A stretch of 46,078 nt of DNA from UBA3537 sp049889395 (GTDB taxonomy: Bacteria > Bacteroidota > Bacteroidia > Flavobacteriales > Flavobacteriaceae). The translations under genes and the position numbers were made by a program. The notes beneath the pieces were generated by a model that saw only the letters and a list, made by a program, of their open reading frames with translations, was not told the DNA's origin and searched no databases. Shown in pieces: positions 42,638 to 46,078 of the stretch (positions are counted from its first letter, which is position 1; every line of letters starts with the position of its first letter). The stretch lies in contig JBMHDM010000036.1 of the NCBI GenBank assembly GCA_049889395.1, forward strand, positions 1 through 46,078, given 5' to 3'.

Positions 42638-43561
42638 TTAACCTTCTTTTTTATCCTTTTGATTTTTCATAGCCTCACCAATTTGATTGCTAGCCGTAAA
42701 GCTTGCCACCATATCGTTTAACATGTTGCTACCTGCTTGAGGAGAATTAGGTAATAAGATTAGGTTGCTGTTAGACTCCCCACCAATAGACTGCAGTGTA
42801 TCATAGTGTTGTGTAACCACAATAAGAGCTGATGCTTCTTGCGAGTTGATACCAACCTTATTTAAAACTTCAACGGACTCTTCAAGACCACGAGCAATCT
42901 CTCGTCTTTGATCTGCAATGCCTTGACCCTGAAGACGTTTGCTTTCGGCCTCTGCTTTTGCTTTTTCAACAATTAGAATTCGCGCCGCATCTCCTTCAAA
43001 TTGTGCTGCAATTTTTTCTCTTTCGGAAGCATTGATTCGGTTCATGGCTTGTTTAACTTGTTCGTCTGGGTCTATATCCGTCACAAGTGTTTTTATAATA
43101 TCGTAACCATATTCCATCATGGCCTCGTTAAGCTCTGTTTTAACAGCTATAGCGATGTCGTCTTTTTTAACAAAAACATCGTCTAGTTTCATTTTTGGCA
43201 CCTCTGCTCTAACCACATCAAATACATAGGATGTAATTTGGTCTTGAGGGTAGTCTAGTTTATAAAACGCCTCATAGACTTTCTCTTTTATCACCTTGTA
43301 CTGAACCGAAACTTTTAAACGAACAAACACATCGTCTAAAGTTTTGGTTTCCACGATAACATCTAGCTGTTGAATTTTTAAGCTTAAACGACCAGCCACC
43401 CGATCTATCAACGGAATTTTAAGCTGTAAACCAGATTGGCGAATGCTTTGGAACTTACCAAATCGCTCTATTATGGCTGCACTTTGTTGTTTAACAATAA
43501 AAAAAGCAGCAAATAAAAATAGAGCACCAAAAAAATAAAAAGGGATTGAAAATAAAGACAT
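42638..43561 (-). CDS. SPFH/band-7 (stomatin/prohibitin-like) membrane protein
   Basis: Probable membrane-microdomain scaffold of 307 residues. One N-terminal membrane segment (about 2-25, SIPFYFFGALFLFAAFFIV) is followed by the SPFH domain starting QQSAAIIERFGKF and containing VRAEVPKMKLDDVFVKKD. A helical stretch then runs with EREKIAAQFEGDAARILIVEKAKAEAE and a C-terminal segment as in QmcA-type proteins. The ATG at 43561 fits the family start. Longer starts to 43654 exist but would run into the upstream hydroxylase gene. It lies 40 bp after that gene and is likely co-transcribed. Confidence 0.88.
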   Translation of the reverse strand: MSLFSIPFYFFGALFLFAAFFIVKQQSAAIIERFGKFQSIRQSGLQLKIPLIDRVAGRLSLKIQQLDVIVETKTLDDVFVRLKVSVQYKVIKEKVYEAFYKLDYPQDQITSYVFDVVRAEVPKMKLDDVFVKKDDIAIAVKTELNEAMMEYGYDIIKTLVTDIDPDEQVKQAMNRINASEREKIAAQFEGDAARILIVEKAKAEAESKRLQGQGIADQRREIARGLEESVEVLNKVGINSQEASALIVVTQHYDTLQSIGGESNSNLILLPNSPQAGSNMLNDMVASFTASNQIGEAMKNQKDKKEG

Positions 43562-43601
43562 AAGGTTTTGGTTTTTAATGATAGCTATAAATATAAAAAA
43601 A

Positions 43602-45371
43602 TTATGTTTTAGTATTTGACTTATTTGAATATAGCGCAATACCGGCAGAAACAAGATTTTTCAGGTCAGGATTATTAAGGCATAACAAATTTAAGTAGTC
43701 CAGTATGTTTTCCCTTAATTTATCGTCGTCTATGAGCTCAAGAAGTTCAATAGACAAAAGCCAGTCGCCAGAGTGGTGTGTTGTTAATGTTTTAAAAACT
43801 GAAGCCAGTGTTGTCTTGTCAAATTCTTTAGCTTCTCTTAAATCGCGAACTTTTTTATATAGCTTTTCTAAAGCAGAAAGTTCAGTTTTATTTTTTGTTT
43901 TAATGGTTTTGGTTTGTGAAGCGCTGTATAAATTTGGAAAGGAATTGGGGTCGGCACTTCCAGCAAATGCAGAAATTACAGTAGTACCAATTGCCATGTC
44001 AAAAAGTCCAAACTCGGGTTTGAAAAGAATTTGATCACCACATGTTACTGTACAGTCCTCAAGCTGAATAATCATAATCATACCTTTTACATTACGAATT
44101 CCAGTGATATTCAAACCTTCAACTTTAATACCACTTTCAAACTCAAAAGATAACCTTTGACCATCATAAAAGTTATAAGCTTTCAGGTCAACAGGAGTCA
44201 TGTTTTCCAAAGGAAGACTCACACTTTTTAGCATTCCTAGTGGAGAGCTATATCCATCTTTGTGGTTCGAAATACCATGGCCAATAAGTTCTTTTTCTCT
44301 GTAAGCTAAAGCAGTAGGCCCCTCCGTTTTAAAATAAACAACTTCGTTGTTGTCGCTTAGAATCAAATTTGAAAAGACGCCCGAGATTTGTAGGCCAGTG
44401 TTTAATTCTATTGTTCCAACGGACTTGGAATCGATTAGTTTTTGAAGCCCCTTGTAACCACCTTTACGCACACTCAAAGTATTGGCAAAATCCTCGAGCA
44501 CTTCCATAAGAAACGCAAAATCAGGGGTAACAAATAATTGTGGTTGAGGTTTGGTAATATCAAACCCTTGATAGGCCACAGCTATAGAATAAGGAATTTT
44601 TTTTACCTTATAACTCATGCACCAAGCACTTTCTCCTATTGAAGACAAAAGACCAGCGCCGTATATTTTTGGATCTTCTAATTTTCCTATCAATCCATAT
44701 TCTACACTCCACCATTGCATATTTCTAACCTGAGCCATTTCAGAAAATGATGGCTCTTCTTTCTGAAGGTTATTTACTTCGCGTTCTGCAGATTTAATTT
44801 TTTTTGGATCTATTCCAGGGGCTTCTTTTAAAATTGATAATTTGCGAACAGCTTCGTAGAGGTCGATATCATATTTTGACATGATGGCCTTGGAGCCAAT
44901 TTCGCCAAGTCGCCGCAGAAACTCTGCATAGTCCGGGTTCGCAATGATTGGGGCGTGACCAGATGCTTCATGAATGATATCAGGAGCAGGAGTGTACTCA
45001 ATGTGTTCCAATTGTCGAATATCGCACGCTATTACAAGGACTTTATTGGCCTGAAATTCCATAAAGGCGTTTGGCGGAATGAATCCATCAACGGCAACAG
45101 CAGCCCACCCAATATCCTTCAATATTCGATTCATTCCATAGATGCTAGGAATTGAATCAGGATTAATTCCTGTTTTCAGAAGCCCCTTTAGGTATGAGTG
45201 ATGTGCCACTTGTTTGAGGTGTGCAATATTTTTGTGCATGACAAACCGCCAAACCGCCTGATCAATAGGGGTGTATTGACTGTAATCTTGAGGAACAATA
45301 AATTGTTTTAAGTGCTTAGGCAGGCGCTCAATGATTGTATTGGTATGAGGTGTATCAACAACGTTTTCCAT
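43602..45371 (-). CDS. Aromatic amino acid hydroxylase (phenylalanine-4-hydroxylase-like) with C-terminal extension
   Basis: Iron- and pterin-dependent hydroxylase, probably converting phenylalanine to tyrosine. Iron ligands H134 and H139 are in DIIHEASGHAP, and E224 in WWSVEYGLIG. The N-terminal half contains YTPIDQAVWRFVM and SIYGMNRILKDIGW. The protein is 589 residues, about twice the usual bacterial enzyme. The catalytic domain ends near 320, and about 270 residues follow with beta-rich elements (GLNITGIRNVKGMIMIIQ) and a helical tail. I believe Bacteroidota members share this form. ATG at 45371; 77 bp after the ABC gene. Phe versus Tyr/Trp specificity is not decided by sequence. Confidence 0.88.
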   Translation of the reverse strand: MENVVDTPHTNTIIERLPKHLKQFIVPQDYSQYTPIDQAVWRFVMHKNIAHLKQVAHHSYLKGLLKTGINPDSIPSIYGMNRILKDIGWAAVAVDGFIPPNAFMEFQANKVLVIACDIRQLEHIEYTPAPDIIHEASGHAPIIANPDYAEFLRRLGEIGSKAIMSKYDIDLYEAVRKLSILKEAPGIDPKKIKSAEREVNNLQKEEPSFSEMAQVRNMQWWSVEYGLIGKLEDPKIYGAGLLSSIGESAWCMSYKVKKIPYSIAVAYQGFDITKPQPQLFVTPDFAFLMEVLEDFANTLSVRKGGYKGLQKLIDSKSVGTIELNTGLQISGVFSNLILSDNNEVVYFKTEGPTALAYREKELIGHGISNHKDGYSSPLGMLKSVSLPLENMTPVDLKAYNFYDGQRLSFEFESGIKVEGLNITGIRNVKGMIMIIQLEDCTVTCGDQILFKPEFGLFDMAIGTTVISAFAGSADPNSFPNLYSASQTKTIKTKNKTELSALEKLYKKVRDLREAKEFDKTTLASVFKTLTTHHSGDWLLSIELLELIDDDKLRENILDYLNLLCLNNPDLKNLVSAGIALYSNKSNTKT

Positions 45372-45448
45372 AACGTTTTTTCTTGTTTTTAGGATTATAG
45401 GTTGTTTAGATTTGATTTGCAGTGTCCACTAAGGTAGTAAATATTTTA

Positions 45449-46078
45449 CTACATTTTTTGAAGTGTAATAAAAACATCCGAGCCAGGAGCAAGACAGGTA
45501 TTATGCTCAAAGACTATTTTTTGTTCTTTATACGATGCCTCAATAAGAAAAAAATGACCTTTAAAATAACTGTTCAAAACTGTGGCAACCTTATCGCTTT
45601 TTTCGCAGACTGAAAGCTGATGAGCATAGATAATATTGTTGTCAATTACACAAAATTCTGAAAAAAATGCTGCGATAATAGGGTCTTTTGTGTTGTAATA
45701 AAGCTCTCTTGGCGTATTTTTTGAAATCACATGGCCGTTGTGCAATACCATCATGCTGTCTGCAAATGAGAGAACATCGTCTTTATCGTGTGTTGCAACG
45801 ACACAGGCGATGTTGTTGTTTTTCAAGAAACGGAAGAGATCTTTTCGCAATGTCATTTTTTTAAAACTGTCAATATGACTAAATGGTTCGTCTAACAGTA
45901 TTATTTCGGGTTGTTTTGCAAGCGCTTTGGCTAGAGCCACACGTTGCTTTTGACCACCACTTAAATCTTTAACTTTTTGGTTTGAGTAGTCGCTAAGGCC
46001 AACTATCGCAAGCAGTTCTTCTGTTCGTTTTTGTTTTTGTTTTGGAAAGAAATTTGAAAGATGAGAACCAATGTTTTC
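45449..46078 (-). CDS. ABC transporter ATP-binding protein (partial, N-terminus beyond window)
   Basis: Nucleotide-binding subunit of an ABC importer. The 209 visible residues begin ENIGSHLSNFF; the Walker A is off the right edge. Visible are the signature LSGGQKQRVALAKAL, Walker B IILLDEPFSHID, and the switch histidine VVATHDKDDV. A C-terminal regulatory-like domain follows, with the pattern ELYYNTKDPIIAAFF as in FbpC/PotA/ThiQ-type importers. Substrate unknown. It is the first of the last minus-strand run (ABC, hydroxylase, SPFH). Confidence 0.88.
   Translation of the reverse strand, partial: ENIGSHLSNFFPKQKQKRTEELLAIVGLSDYSNQKVKDLSGGQKQRVALAKALAKQPEIILLDEPFSHIDSFKKMTLRKDLFRFLKNNNIACVVATHDKDDVLSFADSMMVLHNGHVISKNTPRELYYNTKDPIIAAFFSEFCVIDNNIIYAHQLSVCEKSDKVATVLNSYFKGHFFLIEASYKEQKIVFEHNTCLAPGSDVFITLQKM

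Noticed and set aside
45434..45452. Inverted repeat GTAGTAAA-TAT-TTTACTAC after the ABC gene
   Set aside because: It lacks a T run on the transcribed (minus) strand, so it is not a convincing terminator; function unknown.
1..46078. CRISPR array, prophage, insertion sequence or toxin-antitoxin module
   Set aside because: I saw no regularly spaced repeats, transposase, integrase, phage or toxin-like genes.

Overview
The window looks like chromosomal DNA of a marine-type member of the Bacteroidota, most likely Flavobacteriaceae. The evidence is the gene families and neighbourhoods (a DUF4837-type lipoprotein, a DUF4175-type membrane/coiled-coil protein, GH3 and DUF6909-type proteins, rnpA directly before an S41 peptidase), promoters of the Bacteroidota form TTG-N18..20-TAnnTTTG, leaders without obvious Shine-Dalgarno sequences, and low GC. 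Nearly all genes are core or envelope genes. I see no phage, insertion sequence, CRISPR array or toxin-antitoxin module.

Layout. Positions 1-8563 (minus strand) read as one long probable operon running leftwards: M23 peptidase, GH3-family enzyme, a DUF6909-like protein, a Wzz-like chain-length protein, rfbC, rfbD, wecB and wecC (cut by the window edge). It links cell-wall cutting to nucleotide-sugar synthesis for surface polysaccharide. A plus-strand tatA follows with a good promoter and terminator. Then comes a minus-strand operon pgk - lytic transglycosylase (SLT+2 LysM) - DUF4837 lipoprotein, with holB divergent from pgk. Positions 13.9-20.5 kb (minus) hold DUF4175 protein - ybeY - mnmG - methyltransferase. 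Two near-identical palindromes of the parS type flank mnmG.

Positions 20.6-34.2 kb (plus) hold gltX, lepA, then a tightly coupled run: universal stress protein, SulP transporter, MBL hydrolase, S8 protease, M1 peptidase, rnpA, S41 peptidase and a tandem OmpA-domain protein. elaA and rpiB follow on the minus strand. Next is a 422-bp extremely AT-rich gap carrying DnaA-box-like sequences and TAG/TTA triplets, then rnr, a GIN-domain protein and a LysE-type exporter on the plus strand. A tRNA-Cys, a lipid kinase, folB, glnS, an SPFH protein, an aromatic amino acid hydroxylase and a truncated ABC ATPase finish the window.

The overall picture (minus-strand genes mostly left, plus-strand genes mostly right, two parS-like sites, an AT-rich gap with DnaA-box-like motifs) suggests an origin-proximal segment. 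The origin itself is a hypothesis. The most useful leads are the parS pair, the candidate origin at 35.1-35.5 kb, the hidden nucleosidase-like domain in the DUF6909-like protein, and the unexplained C-terminal extension of the SulP transporter. All functions are inferred from reading the sequence; no database search was run.
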